Assembly: GCF_001884105.1 (NCBI RefSeq)
Contig: NZ_MACI01000093.1
Location: 124,001-188,000, forward strand
DNA from: Bacillus luti
GTDB lineage: Bacteria > Bacillota > Bacilli > Bacillales > Bacillaceae_G
Direction of reading: 5' to 3'
Length of the DNA: 64,000 nt
This document shows, in pieces, positions 8,454 to 17,785 of this stretch. Position 1 is the stretch's first letter, and each line of letters starts with the position of its first letter. The notes below the pieces were generated by a model. The model did not search any database, had not been told where the DNA came from, and saw nothing but the letters and a program-made list of their open reading frames with translations. The translations under genes and the position numbers were made by a program.

Positions 8454-8890
8454 AGGCGGGCTTTACATTATTAGAAATGATCGTATGTTTATTCCTTGTA
8501 TCGATGTTCTTTTTACTCTTGCCACGCCTTCATTTTATAGGGCTGGAACATTCACAAAAAGGGTTAAGTGATTGGGAGTGGGATGTGTTTATAGGTCAAG
8601 TGCAATTGGAGTTTCGTGGAGTATTGTTTGGAGAACATATAGTTTTTGATAATAGAGATAGTATTTTACGCTTTCGACTGCGTGATGGGGAGGAAGTGAC
8701 GTATGAAAAAATAAATAATCAACTTATAAGGAAAATAAATATGCGTGGAAGGGAAGTTGTGTTGCAAAAGGTTGGAATGATTTCGTACAAGTTAACCCCT
8801 CATTTATTATTCATATATGTGGAAGATGTTAGCGGGAAAATACATGAAGGCGTGGCTGTAAGATATAGTGTAATGAGAATGGGGACATGA
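8423..8890 (+). CDS. comGF: Minor competence pseudopilin ComGF
   Basis: A 155-residue protein from ATG 8423. A basic leader (MLLCRRKNKLEAG) precedes FTLLEM with Glu at +5 and a hydrophobic segment, then a ComGF-type soluble domain. The start is chosen because it yields a standard-length prepilin leader; the ribosome site (GATGGA) is weak and translation is probably coupled to comGE. Confidence 0.82.
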   Translation: MLLCRRKNKLEAGFTLLEMIVCLFLVSMFFLLLPRLHFIGLEHSQKGLSDWEWDVFIGQVQLEFRGVLFGEHIVFDNRDSILRFRLRDGEEVTYEKINNQLIRKINMRGREVVLQKVGMISYKLTPHLLFIYVEDVSGKIHEGVAVRYSVMRMGT

Positions 8891-9258
8891 GAAACCAAGA
8901 TGGATTTACAATGCCTGGAACAATCATTTTTCTTCTTTTTTTAACTTCTTTTTTTGTGTACGAAACGAATATGTTGCTTACAGATAAAAATTTTCATATG
9001 GAAATAGAGCAAAAATTTTTGGTGGAGGAACTAATTAATCGAGCTATTGCCGATATAAAAGTAGACTTACAGAAAATAGAACGAGATGGTACATTTTTCT
9101 TTCAATATGAAAAGGGAGAAGCGAGTGGGAAGTACCGCTTTGAAAGTGATACGGTTTTCATTTCCTTGCAGTGCGAAACAAAACAAAAAAATTTCTATAC
9201 GGTAAGATTTCGGTATAGAAAAAAAGATGAGAAAATATTTGATTGGATAGATGGATGA
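8887..9258 (+). CDS. comGG: Minor competence pseudopilin ComGG
   Basis: A 123-residue protein whose ATG overlaps the comGF TGA. The leader MRNQDG precedes FTMPGTIIFLLF. The residue at mature +5 is Gly, not Glu, as expected of a tip or capping pseudopilin (compare B. subtilis ComGG and GspK). The rest is a helix followed by a beta-rich domain. Last gene of the comG operon; no strong terminator is visible directly after it. Confidence 0.82.
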   Translation: MRNQDGFTMPGTIIFLLFLTSFFVYETNMLLTDKNFHMEIEQKFLVEELINRAIADIKVDLQKIERDGTFFFQYEKGEASGKYRFESDTVFISLQCETKQKNFYTVRFRYRKKDEKIFDWIDG

Positions 9259-9434
9259 TAAGTAAAATATGTTAATGGAAATCGATACTTCCTATTGTGA
9301 AAGGTGTCAATTTATTTGTATAAATGGATGAATATAACGATTGAAAGTTTAAATTTTCTCAAAAAAGAGAAAGGTAGAAAGAATATGATATATTCATGCT
9401 ATCCAATCATTATTTATTTAGGGAGAATCGGGAA

Positions 9435-10085
9435 ATGACAAACAATAATCAACTAGGTGAAAATAAGGAACAAACTATTTTTGATCATACAGGAAATGCA
9501 ATTATGACAGAAGATAGGGAAATACACATTATTTCAAGATTCGAAGAACCTCTTATTGTCGTGTTAGGAAATGTATTAAGTGATGAAGAGTGTGATGAAT
9601 TAATCGAATTGTCTAAAAGTAAGTTAGCACGTTCTAAAGTTGGTTCATCACGTGATGTAAATGATATTCGAACGAGTAAAGGTGCATTTTTGGATGATAA
9701 TGAACTTACTGCGAAGATTGAAAAACGAATTTCATCTATCATGAATGTTCCTGCGTCGCATGGAGAAGGATTGCACATTTTAAATTATGAAGTGGATCAA
9801 CAATATAAAGCGCACTATGATTATTTTGCGGAACATAGTAGATCAGCTGCTAATAATCGTATTAGTACGCTTGTAATGTACTTAAATGATGTAGAAGAAG
9901 GCGGAGAAACGTTCTTCCCGAAATTAAATCTTTCTGTGAACCCTAGAAAGGGAATGGCAGTATACTTTGAGTATTTTTATCAAGACCAATCACTAAATGA
10001 GCTTACGTTACATGGAGGAGCTCCTGTAACGAAAGGCGAAAAATGGATTGCAACGCAGTGGGTGAGAAGAGGTACTTATAAGTAA
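9435..10085 (+). CDS. Prolyl-4-hydroxylase, 2-oxoglutarate/Fe(II) dioxygenase
   Basis: A 216-residue protein matching the known B. anthracis P4H in length and key residues. The iron triad is H127-x-D129 (AHYDYF) plus H193 (LTLHGG), and K203 (GEKW) sits where 2-oxoglutarate is bound. It should hydroxylate proline in peptides or collagen-like repeats, cytoplasmically, since no signal peptide is present. ATG 9435 follows GGGAGAATCGGGAA and gives the expected length; an in-frame upstream ATG at 9396 lacks support. The physiological substrate is not evident from the neighbours. It ends at a strong terminator. Confidence 0.88.
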   Translation: MTNNNQLGENKEQTIFDHTGNAIMTEDREIHIISRFEEPLIVVLGNVLSDEECDELIELSKSKLARSKVGSSRDVNDIRTSKGAFLDDNELTAKIEKRISSIMNVPASHGEGLHILNYEVDQQYKAHYDYFAEHSRSAANNRISTLVMYLNDVEEGGETFFPKLNLSVNPRKGMAVYFEYFYQDQSLNELTLHGGAPVTKGEKWIATQWVRRGTYK

Positions 10086-10098
10086 AAGTGTGTATGTG

Positions 10099-10141
10099 AC
10101 GTTTTGTTCTTCATTGTATAAGGAGAACAAAACGTTTTTTT
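10099..10141 (+). terminator. Intrinsic terminator
   Basis: A 12-bp perfect stem (ACGTTTTGTTCT / AGAACAAAACGT) followed by seven T's, directly after the prolyl-4-hydroxylase gene. Confidence 0.88.
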
Positions 10142-10205
10142 GTTAAATAAAATAACATCTTTCGTTATAATAACAAATAACAAAGGATGATTGAGAGGAA
10201 CGAAA

Positions 10206-10703
10206 ATGAAATCTATATACATAACCGGTTATATGGGAGCTGGGAAAACAACAATTGGAAAAGCGTTAAGTAAAGAACTTCATATCGATGTTGTAGATAC
10301 TGATCAAAAAATCGAAGAGAAGCAAGAGAAGGCAATTCGTAATATTTTTGCCGAAGAAGGTGAAATGGCTTTTCGGGAATATGAAAGTGAAATGCTACGT
10401 TCACTACCGGTTCATAATGTAATTATTACAACTGGTGGAGGAATTATTGAACGGGCGGAAAATCGAAAGTGGATGAAGGAAAATGGAACAGTTGTGTATT
10501 TATATTGTGATCCACATGTAATTGCAGAGAGGCTTCGTGAAGATACGACGCGTCCACTATTTCAAAAGAAAGACATAGATGCATTTGTAGCTAAATTTGA
10601 ATCGCGCCGAGCTTATTATGAGGAGGCAGAGATTTATATTGATACGACAAATAAGTCGATAGAACAAATTATGAATGAATTAAAGGCGAAGATTAATGTA
10701 TAA
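10206..10703 (+). CDS. aroK: Shikimate kinase
   Basis: A 165-residue P-loop kinase that phosphorylates shikimate in the chorismate pathway. Walker A is GYMGAGKT (8-15). The shikimate-binding residues include D31/D33, R57 (FREYE) and the GGG motif (77-79); the lid Arg is in TTRPLF. GAGAGGAAC precedes ATG 10206. An in-frame ATG 15 bases earlier is unlikely because it overlaps the ribosome site. Followed by yqzE. Confidence 0.9.
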   Translation: MKSIYITGYMGAGKTTIGKALSKELHIDVVDTDQKIEEKQEKAIRNIFAEEGEMAFREYESEMLRSLPVHNVIITTGGGIIERAENRKWMKENGTVVYLYCDPHVIAERLREDTTRPLFQKKDIDAFVAKFESRRAYYEEAEIYIDTTNKSIEQIMNELKAKINV

Positions 10704-10741
10704 AAAAGTGGACATACTAATCAAGTAGAGGTGATGATAAT

Positions 10742-10942
10742 ATGTCTACTAATGATTATGTTCGCTTTGTGACACAGCAGTTTGTGTCGTATATGGATGC
10801 TCCAAAAGAAGATCGTAAACAAAAGAAAGAACAACGCCGTGCTGAAAAAGAGCCATTTATGAATAAGTGGTTTGGTGTTATGCCGCTTAGTGCTGCTTTG
10901 TTTTATCGCAACGTAAAAAATAAAAGAAAAAAATCAAGTTAA
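10742..10942 (+). CDS. yqzE: YqzE family small protein
   Basis: A 66-residue basic protein (MSTNDYVRFVTQQFVSYMD, then a Lys/Arg/Glu-rich stretch and FMNKWFGVMPLSAALFYR). It matches the YqzE family, which in B. subtilis also sits beside the comG operon. Its function is unknown. GAGGTGATGATAAT precedes the ATG. Confidence 0.82.
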   Translation: MSTNDYVRFVTQQFVSYMDAPKEDRKQKKEQRRAEKEPFMNKWFGVMPLSAALFYRNVKNKRKKSS

Positions 10943-10969
10943 CGAGTTCATAATATGTGTAGCAATATG

Positions 10970-11006
10970 AAAATCCCTAGTAGCATCATACTACTAGGGG
11001 ATTTTT
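10970..11006. terminator. Bidirectional terminator
   Basis: Long stem AAAATCCCTAGTAG / CTACTAGGGGATTTT with a T run on both strands, between yqzE and the convergent membrane gene ending at 11009. Confidence 0.85.
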
Positions 11007-11008
11007 AT

Positions 11009-11641
11009 TTACTGCACAGATTCTTGTTCTTCAGTAACTGCATGTATTTTATTGTTCACCCATACGAACCCTATTCCGATACAAATGGAAATGCCCCAGC
11101 CGACAGCAGTCATAATCGCTCTCATTTCACCGTAGCCATCTACACCGAAAACAGAGATGAAATAAATTTTTAAAAAGCTTTTTAATATAAATTGCAGGCC
11201 GAAAAATAGCGTTAAATATTGCAATGCTGGATATATACGACTATCACGATACAGCTCACGGCTTTTATCACGGTCATGCCCTTGCAATGCGGCAATATCT
11301 GCAGCGAAATATAACATAAGTGGTTTTTTTATAAATATTGTACATATGACGATAATACCGAGTACGATGTGATAGTACGCATCGTTCCACAACATTCGTT
11401 CAGCTGATCCAGATAATAAATCTACCGTTGTATTAGAAATGAGTGTAATTAAAATAAAGAACCCTGTCACGTTAAACTGTTTTTCTTTTTTAAAGGTATA
11501 CAGTGTATAAATAATCCCCGGAACAGAGGAAAGTAACATCGCGTAATAAGGATCGATATAAGGTTTTGCAAATTTCCAAATGAGGAATGGGATTACGAGA
11601 TAAAAGACAAGATCTAATATAGCTTTTTTATTTTGATTCAT
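11009..11641 (-). CDS. VC0807-type polytopic membrane protein
   Basis: A 210-residue integral membrane protein with about six hydrophobic segments (roughly 8-24, 34-48, 60-78, 92-110, 145-163, 180-200). The pattern resembles the VC0807 family of unknown function. The start at 11641 is preceded by AAGGAGGATTTGT; an upstream in-frame start lacks such a site. Transcribed alone. Confidence 0.65.
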   Translation of the reverse strand: MNQNKKAILDLVFYLVIPFLIWKFAKPYIDPYYAMLLSSVPGIIYTLYTFKKEKQFNVTGFFILITLISNTTVDLLSGSAERMLWNDAYYHIVLGIIVICTIFIKKPLMLYFAADIAALQGHDRDKSRELYRDSRIYPALQYLTLFFGLQFILKSFLKIYFISVFGVDGYGEMRAIMTAVGWGISICIGIGFVWVNNKIHAVTEEQESVQ

Positions 11642-11795
11642 ACAAATCCTCCTTAAGTCATACATATATTTTATAATATAATTTCTGAAAATTGTATAAG
11701 GTTTAATGGGAAAAGAAAAAATATATCACTTTTTGAGGGATTAGTAGATTGAAAAAATTGCCCCTAGCGTAGTAAGTTTTTTTAGTATATAATAA

Positions 11796-11809
11796 AGGAA
11801 ACGCTTTCA
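11796..11809. promoter_or_regulatory. cre-like site upstream of the 75-aa gene
   Basis: AGGAAACGCTTTCA matches TGNAARCGNWWWCA at all but the first base. It lies about 165 bases before the gene at 11973. Confidence 0.45.
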
Positions 11810-11939
11810 TTTTTTGGTTTGTTCACAAAATGGACGGAAAATCACATATTTACTATCGATATGTTGCTTTATAATGAAACTAATTAAATATACATGCATA
11901 CAATATTGTGAAATAAATAACATAAATAATCTATATAAA

Positions 11940-11953
11940 TGTAAACGTTATCA
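11940..11953. promoter_or_regulatory. cre-like site just before the ribosome site
   Basis: TGTAAACGTTATCA is a full match to the cre consensus TGNAARCGNWWWCA. It ends 20 bases before ATG 11973, where bound CcpA could act as a roadblock. Confidence 0.5.
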
Positions 11954-11972
11954 AAAGAGAGAGGTGGAGACA

Positions 11973-12200
11973 ATGAGTAAATTTTTCTTCAATCATAATC
12001 CAGCAACAGTAGAGGATGGAAGGCTTGTTAAGTATGCTGAAATTATTTATGGAGAAGGTGGCCGTTCTGTACTAGAAAATTTAATGGTGAAGGCATCTAT
12101 CAGATTACGTGATCGTTATCCGAATAAATCTGACGAGCAGATCTCGAACCTCGTAAATAAAGGCATCCATGATATGTTTCAAAAATACGTAAATGAGTAA
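11973..12200 (+). CDS. Small conserved protein of unknown function
   Basis: A 75-residue protein starting MSKFFFNHNPATVEDGRLVKYA, with a helical C-terminal part. GAGAGGTGGAG precedes ATG 11973. Two cre-like sites lie upstream (11796 and 11940), suggesting carbon catabolite control. A terminator follows. I do not recognise the family. Confidence 0.7.
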   Translation: MSKFFFNHNPATVEDGRLVKYAEIIYGEGGRSVLENLMVKASIRLRDRYPNKSDEQISNLVNKGIHDMFQKYVNE

Positions 12201-12229
12201 GAGCGGCTAACGGCTGCTCTTATTTTTTT
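12198..12229 (+). terminator. Intrinsic terminator
   Basis: The stem TAAGAGC / GCTCTTA with partial inner pairing is followed by seven T's and overlaps the stop codon of the 75-aa gene. Confidence 0.75.
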
Positions 12230-12296
12230 GTATAAGGATTGTCCCTCTAGCTGAAAATAAGGGTGTATTTTGAAAGATATAAAAGGAGTGAAACAG

Positions 12297-12428
12297 ATGA
12301 GCAATGGAATTGGCCGTTCAAAAGAGAATCTTCCAACTGATGCAAATCATGTGAGTGCAAAGGATCGTGCGTATCAAAAACGTATGGCAAAGCAAAAACA
12401 GCAAGAGCGTAATGGCGATAGAGGATAA
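12297..12428 (+). CDS. Small basic hydrophilic protein, 43 aa
   Basis: ATG 12297 sits behind AAAAGGAGTGAAACAG. The product (MSNGIGRSKENLPTDANHVS, then KDRAYQKRMAKQKQQERN) is Lys/Arg/Gln-rich and disordered-looking, as in small spore proteins or other short Bacillus peptides. No hydrophobic segment. A terminator follows. The strong ribosome site and terminator support a real gene; the function is unknown. Confidence 0.65.
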   Translation: MSNGIGRSKENLPTDANHVSAKDRAYQKRMAKQKQQERNGDRG

Positions 12429-12435
12429 TTCAAAA

Positions 12436-12470
12436 ATAAAGCTCCTTCTAAAACAGAAGGGGCTTTTTAA
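12436..12470. terminator. Terminator
   Basis: The stem AAAGCTCCTTCT / AGAAGGGGCTTT with a short loop is followed by T's. It lies between the 43-aa gene and the convergent yqhG stop at 12467. Confidence 0.78.
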
Positions 12471-13261
12471 TTTAGAAAATGATTCGCGGTAATATAAAAA
12501 AGACCACCGTTAATAATTTGCACTGTAATGCGTGGTTCATATTGTTCTTGCAAGGCTTGTTTTTCAATTTCATAGCTTTCGGGAAGTTCATCACTTTCTT
12601 CATAAAACCGATTTAAAAGATCTAAATCGTGATTCCAGCGCACTCTTGCTTCTTTTGCCCACGTATGGTCATCTTCTGCAATAATATTTTTTAAAGCGTC
12701 CTCTATACGTTGTAACCCGCTTTGCGGTTTAATGATAGGCGAGAGTGTAAAACAAAAGTCAGGTATTTTTGGTGTGAGTTTAATATTAGTTAATGTGTCA
12801 TGAAAGTTTGCCATCATTGTGCCGGAAATGAGATGAATGCCAATGGAGTGAAGGATGTCTTTTTTTCGATCACATTGGTAGGAAACTTTTATATTTATAC
12901 CGAGCCACGGATGGAGTGGGGTATGCGTTGCACCGTTATGCCTTACCTCTTCGTATAAGCGTATGTAAGATCCGAGTTCTTTTGTCGTCTGGAAAATTTG
13001 ATGTAGACGTGGTGAACCGTAGTGAATAAGTTCGCCATCGTTTTCTTCATTTTCTGGATTGGTAATAAGAGTAAGGCGCATCGGATTCGGTACGCCTCCT
13101 GTTTTCTCAAGATAGTGCCAATAAAAAGGGCGGTTCATCAATAATTTATCCATCTCAATCGTTAATTGCACGTCTAGTAGATGAGGGGAACGCCCTAAAA
13201 TTTCACAGTTATTCGCCTCAAAGAAATTGTATAAGTAATTATGGATTTCATGTTGCTGCAT
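12467..13261 (-). CDS. yqhG: YqhG family protein
   Basis: A 264-residue soluble protein starting MQQHEIHNYLYNFFEANNC, matching YqhG of B. subtilis in length and position next to the helicase yqhH. The start overlaps the end of yqhH by 14 bases, so the two are translationally coupled. GAGGTG lies 10 bases before it. Function unknown; pairing with a SNF2 helicase suggests a nucleic-acid role, which is inference. Confidence 0.8.
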   Translation of the reverse strand: MQQHEIHNYLYNFFEANNCEILGRSPHLLDVQLTIEMDKLLMNRPFYWHYLEKTGGVPNPMRLTLITNPENEENDGELIHYGSPRLHQIFQTTKELGSYIRLYEEVRHNGATHTPLHPWLGINIKVSYQCDRKKDILHSIGIHLISGTMMANFHDTLTNIKLTPKIPDFCFTLSPIIKPQSGLQRIEDALKNIIAEDDHTWAKEARVRWNHDLDLLNRFYEESDELPESYEIEKQALQEQYEPRITVQIINGGLFYITANHFLN

Positions 13262-14930
13262 AGCCTTGCACCTCAGCTTCATTTCGTTTCGCAAAGTCGA
13301 TAATAGATGTTAAGTTTTCCATCTTAATTCGAATTTCTCCTTCGCTTTTTGATTGAGCAAAAATTTCTTGAATATGTGCATCGATGTTTTTCATATTAAT
13401 TCTCGTTAAAATTTCATCGAGTTCACCGATAACACGCTCAAATAAATTGATTTTTTCATATAACAGTTTCAAAATATGTTCTTCAACAGTATGCTTTGTA
13501 GCTAAGTTATAAATATGAACATCATTTTTTTGACCAAGGCGGTGAATACGTCCAATTCTTTGTTCAAGGCGCATTGGGTTCCATGGTAAGTCGTAATTAA
13601 TCATATGGCTACAAAACTGTAAGTTAATACCTTCTCCGCCAGCTTCCGTTGCAATTAACACTTGAGCACGGTTTTGGAAAAGTTCCTTCATCCAATCTTT
13701 CTTCCCGCGTTTAAATCCGCCTCGGAATGGTACAGAAGAAATGCCGTGTTGTTGTAAAAACCATTGTAAATACATTTGTGATGCTCGGTATTCCGTGAAT
13801 ATGACGACTTTATCATTGATTTCTTGTATAAGCTCTAGAGCTTTAGTTGCCTTTGAGTTAAAAGGAATATGATTAATTTTATCCATTAGGACATCAATAT
13901 GCGGGTCCTTTATGTAATGCTCATTTTCCTTCTGTCGTTTTTCTACATGTTTTTTTAATGAATAGTAAACAGCCTCACGACTACTGCACGCTTCCCTTTT
14001 TAAAGTTAATGATGAGAAAGCAGATGTGAAAGCATCTTGTCCTCGCCAATTTTCAATATCGTTATACAAAGCTTGTTCTTCTTCGTTAAACTCAACAAAA
14101 ATTGTACGTACATGCCTCTTTGGCCAATCAATTCCAGTATTATGGCGTCTATTTCGGACCATTACTTTGTTAATGAGAGCTTTTAAGTCCTCATCTGATT
14201 CGGCTGAACGATTTTTTGAAGCGTAATATTCTTCGAAGTTTGATTGATTTCCTAAATGTCCTGGCTTTAATAAAGAAACAAGGTTGAAAATTTCATCAAT
14301 CTTATTTTGAACAGGAGTTGCGGTTAGTAATAAACAAAACTTCTTTTTTAATCTTTGTGCAAATTCATAGTTTTTTGTTTTATTATTTTTCAGTTTATGT
14401 GCTTCATCGATAATGATAAGGTCATATTCTAAGTTTAAAACGATATCGCGATGTGGTGAACGCTTTGCAGTATCAATGGATGAGACAATCACATCAGCTT
14501 GCTCCCATGAATAGCTTTTCTTTTGCGCTACTGCTGGAATGAAAAATTTTGTGTTCAGTTCGTATGCCCATTGTGACACGAGAGAAGCTGGTACAAGTAT
14601 GAGTACTTTTTTTACAAGCCCACGCACCATATATTCTTTTAAAATAAGTCCAGCTTCAATCGTTTTTCCAAGTCCTACTTCGTCTGCTAGTATCGCTTTA
14701 CCGTTCATTTGTTCAATCACATTTTGAGCAACTTCTAATTGATGAGGAAGCGGTGTGAAATGGGATAAATGTTTCGGTGCTTGTAGTCCATCGAAAGTAG
14801 GAACAAGTAATGATTTTTCTGTTTCATAAGCTAAATGGTATAAATCCCAGTTTGTCCAAGGACCATCTTCATCAATTCTATTTAAAAAATTGTTTTGCCA
14901 CGTCCGATCTACGGAAATATCAACATTCAT
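13248..14930 (-). CDS. yqhH: SNF2-family DNA/RNA helicase YqhH
   Basis: A 560-residue superfamily 2 ATPase of the SNF2/RapA type. Motif I is ADEVGLGKT (about 82-90). Motif II is DEAHKL, motif III TATPVQN. The C-terminal RecA domain has VFTEYRASQMYLQWFL, ATEAGGEGINLQFC and the arginine-finger motif EQRIGRIHRLGQ. GGGAGAG precedes ATG 14930. The gene is divergent from the gcv operon, as in B. subtilis, and co-transcribed with yqhG. Confidence 0.88.
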   Translation of the reverse strand: MNVDISVDRTWQNNFLNRIDEDGPWTNWDLYHLAYETEKSLLVPTFDGLQAPKHLSHFTPLPHQLEVAQNVIEQMNGKAILADEVGLGKTIEAGLILKEYMVRGLVKKVLILVPASLVSQWAYELNTKFFIPAVAQKKSYSWEQADVIVSSIDTAKRSPHRDIVLNLEYDLIIIDEAHKLKNNKTKNYEFAQRLKKKFCLLLTATPVQNKIDEIFNLVSLLKPGHLGNQSNFEEYYASKNRSAESDEDLKALINKVMVRNRRHNTGIDWPKRHVRTIFVEFNEEEQALYNDIENWRGQDAFTSAFSSLTLKREACSSREAVYYSLKKHVEKRQKENEHYIKDPHIDVLMDKINHIPFNSKATKALELIQEINDKVVIFTEYRASQMYLQWFLQQHGISSVPFRGGFKRGKKDWMKELFQNRAQVLIATEAGGEGINLQFCSHMINYDLPWNPMRLEQRIGRIHRLGQKNDVHIYNLATKHTVEEHILKLLYEKINLFERVIGELDEILTRINMKNIDAHIQEIFAQSKSEGEIRIKMENLTSIIDFAKRNEAEVQGYAAT

Positions 14931-15320
14931 TACAACTCTCCCACCTTTTATAAACTAAAGAAATTATTTTTAAGTGTATGATGATTCGCCTTGAAAGAAG
15001 GCATTATTATCGTTATTAAAGGCGATATGACAGACAATAATAACGTATGAAATCTCAAAAGCTGTATTTAATAAGATTAAGTGTAAAAAATTCTAAATTA
15101 TTTTTTATGCTAGAATATTGATGAAATATAGCGAATGATGTTAGGATAATGGTGTGAAATGTGTGGAATCTTTCGTATTTTATCCAAGAAAGTGATTTTT
15201 TATTTACGCTTTCATAAAAAAATATAATGAGATTCCGTATATCCTATCTTTTCAGAATGAAAATGTTTAGATAAGGGAAACAACTTTTATTGATTTGTCA
15301 GAGCATAAGGGGGAGAGAGC
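14931..15320. other. Intergenic region between yqhH and gcvT, no riboswitch seen
   Basis: 390 AT-rich bases between divergent genes. Glycine riboswitches upstream of gcvT carry conserved CCGAAGG and CAGG-AAAA type cores; I find neither. The region has short inverted repeats, for example GGAATCT near 15171 and AGATTCC near 15228, which could form a hairpin, but no known RNA class. Promoters for both directions must lie here; none is clear enough to call. Confidence 0.5.
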
Positions 15321-16421
15321 ATGATTACATTACAACGTACACCGTTATTTGATGTATACGCTAAGTATGGTGGGAAAACAATCGACTTCGGTGGTTGGGA
15401 ATTACCAGTTCAATTTTCAAGCATTAAAGAAGAGCATGAAGCTGTACGTACAGCGGCAGGTTTGTTCGATGTATCTCATATGGGAGAAGTTGAAGTAAAG
15501 GGTGTAGATAGTTTAGCATTTTTACAACGTGTTGTTACAAATGACGTATCTACCTTAAAGGTAGGGGGCGCACAATATACAGCTATGTGCTACGAAAATG
15601 GTGGTACAGTAGATGATTTATTAATCTACAAACGTGGTGAAGAAGACTATTTATTAGTAATCAATGCATCAAATATCGAGAAAGATTACGAATGGTTAGC
15701 AAGTCATGTAATTGGCGATGCGACAGTAGTCAATGTTTCTAGTGAAGTTGCACAGCTTGCAATTCAAGGACCAAAAGCAGAAGGCATTTTACAAAAAGTT
15801 GTGTCAGAAGATTTGAAAGAAATTAAGTTCTTTAAATTTAAAAACGATATTCTTGTAGATGGAATTCCTGCACTTGTATCTCGTACGGGTTACACAGGTG
15901 AAGATGGATTTGAAATTTACTGTAAGAGTGAAGATGCTGCAAAACTTTGGGAGAAACTTCTTGAAGTGGGAGCAGAAGAAGGCTTAAAAGCATGTGGTTT
16001 AGGTGCTCGTGATACACTTCGCTTCGAAGCAACATTACCACTTTATGGTCAAGAATTATCGAAAGATATTACACCGATTGAAGCTGGAATTGGCTTTGCG
16101 GTAAAACCAAATAAAGAAGCAGACTTCTTTGGAAAAGAAACGTTAAAAGAGCAAAAAGAAAACGGTGCATCTCGTAAATTAGTCGGCATCGAAGTAATCG
16201 AACGCGGTATTCCTCGTACGCATTACCCTGTATTTATAGGCGAAGAAAAAATCGGGGAAGTAACGAGTGGTACACAATCTCCAACGTTAAAGAAAAGCAT
16301 TGGTTTAGCACTAATTGATGTAAAATACGCAGCAGTTGATACAGAAGTAGAAATTGAAATTCGTAATAAACGCGTCAAAGCAGTAGTTGTTCCAACACCA
16401 TTTTATAAACGTTCAAAGTAA
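15321..16421 (+). CDS. gcvT: Glycine cleavage T-protein, aminomethyltransferase
   Basis: A 366-residue enzyme that transfers the methylene of the lipoyl-bound aminomethyl group to tetrahydrofolate and releases ammonia. The N-terminus has [21 protein letters not shown] and FDVSHMGE; the folate-binding core is [11 protein letters not shown] and [12 protein letters not shown]; and the C-terminal barrel starts near 275. AAGGGGGAGAG precedes ATG 15321. First of three genes, with gcvPA 20 bases on. Confidence 0.95.
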   Translation: MITLQRTPLFDVYAKYGGKTIDFGGWELPVQFSSIKEEHEAVRTAAGLFDVSHMGEVEVKGVDSLAFLQRVVTNDVSTLKVGGAQYTAMCYENGGTVDDLLIYKRGEEDYLLVINASNIEKDYEWLASHVIGDATVVNVSSEVAQLAIQGPKAEGILQKVVSEDLKEIKFFKFKNDILVDGIPALVSRTGYTGEDGFEIYCKSEDAAKLWEKLLEVGAEEGLKACGLGARDTLRFEATLPLYGQELSKDITPIEAGIGFAVKPNKEADFFGKETLKEQKENGASRKLVGIEVIERGIPRTHYPVFIGEEKIGEVTSGTQSPTLKKSIGLALIDVKYAAVDTEVEIEIRNKRVKAVVVPTPFYKRSK

Positions 16422-16441
16422 CGGGGAGAGGGGTAGATTTC

Positions 16442-17785
16442 ATGTTGCATCGTTATCTTCCAATGACAGAAGAAGACAAAAAAGAAATGTTACAAACGAT
16501 CGGCGTTCAAACGATCGATGAGTTATTCTCTGATATTCCAGAGAGTGTTCGTTTTAAAGGGGACTTAAAAATTAAAGAAGCAAAATCAGAGCCAGAGCTT
16601 TTAAAAGAGTTATCTCAAATGGCTGGCAAAAATGCGAACTTAAAAGAATACGCTTCTTTCTTAGGAGCAGGTGTATACGATCATTACGCTCCAGTAATTG
16701 TTGATCATGTGATTTCTCGTTCAGAATTTTATACAGCTTACACGCCATACCAACCAGAAATTTCACAAGGGGAATTACAAGCGATTTTTGAATTCCAAAC
16801 GATGATTTGTGAATTAACAGGAATGGACGTAGCGAACTCTTCTATGTATGACGGAGGTACAGCTTTAGCTGAAGCAGCAATGCTGGCAGCTGGCCATACT
16901 CGTAAAAAGAAAATTCTTGTATCTAGTGCAGTTCATCCGGAATCAAGAGCAGTACTTGAAACATACGCAAAAGGTCAACATTTAGAAGTTGTTGAAATTA
17001 ATCATAAAGATGGTGTAACAGATTTAGACGTATTACAAAGTGAAGTAGACGATACAGTTGCTTGTGTAATTGTTCAATATCCAAACTTCTTCGGACAAGT
17101 TGAAAAGTTAGCGGATATTGAAAAAATCGTTCACCAACAAAAATCATTATTTATCGTTTCTTCAAATCCATTATCATTAGGCGCATTAACACCACCAGGA
17201 AAATTTGGTGCTGATATTGTAATCGGTGATGCACAACCATTTGGTATTCCAACGCAGTTTGGTGGACCGCACTGTGGTTACTTTGCAACAACGAAAGCAT
17301 TCATGCGTAAAATTCCAGGACGTCTTGTTGGACAAACTGTAGATTCAGATGGTAAACGTGGATTTGTATTAACGTTACAAGCGCGTGAACAGCATATTCG
17401 CCGTGATAAAGCGACGTCTAACATTTGTTCAAACCAAGCGTTAAATGCATTAGCAGCATCAGTTGCAATGACTGCACTTGGAAAACAAGGTGTGAAAGAA
17501 ATGGCGCGTCAAAATATTTCTAAAGCACAATACGCAAAACGTCAATTCGAAGCGAAAGGCTTCACTGTAACATTTGCTGGTCCGTTCTTCAATGAGTTCG
17601 TTGTAGATTGCAAACGTCCAGTAAAAGAAGTAAACGATGCATTAATCCAAAAGAATATTATCGGTGGTTACGACCTAGGCCGTGATTATAAAGAGCATGA
17701 AAACCATATGCTTGTAGCAGTAACAGAGCTTCGTACAAAAGAGGAAATTGACACACTTGTAAACGAAATGGGGGCTATCCAATGA
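16442..17785 (+). CDS. gcvPA: Glycine dehydrogenase (decarboxylating) subunit 1
   Basis: A 447-residue N-terminal half of P-protein, the PLP-dependent glycine decarboxylase, split into two genes as in other Bacilli. Typical segments are [28 protein letters not shown] and [11 protein letters not shown]. It lacks the PLP lysine, which is in gcvPB. Its stop overlaps the gcvPB start by four bases, fitting equal synthesis of the two subunits. Confidence 0.95.
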   Translation: MLHRYLPMTEEDKKEMLQTIGVQTIDELFSDIPESVRFKGDLKIKEAKSEPELLKELSQMAGKNANLKEYASFLGAGVYDHYAPVIVDHVISRSEFYTAYTPYQPEISQGELQAIFEFQTMICELTGMDVANSSMYDGGTALAEAAMLAAGHTRKKKILVSSAVHPESRAVLETYAKGQHLEVVEINHKDGVTDLDVLQSEVDDTVACVIVQYPNFFGQVEKLADIEKIVHQQKSLFIVSSNPLSLGALTPPGKFGADIVIGDAQPFGIPTQFGGPHCGYFATTKAFMRKIPGRLVGQTVDSDGKRGFVLTLQAREQHIRRDKATSNICSNQALNALAASVAMTALGKQGVKEMARQNISKAQYAKRQFEAKGFTVTFAGPFFNEFVVDCKRPVKEVNDALIQKNIIGGYDLGRDYKEHENHMLVAVTELRTKEEIDTLVNEMGAIQ

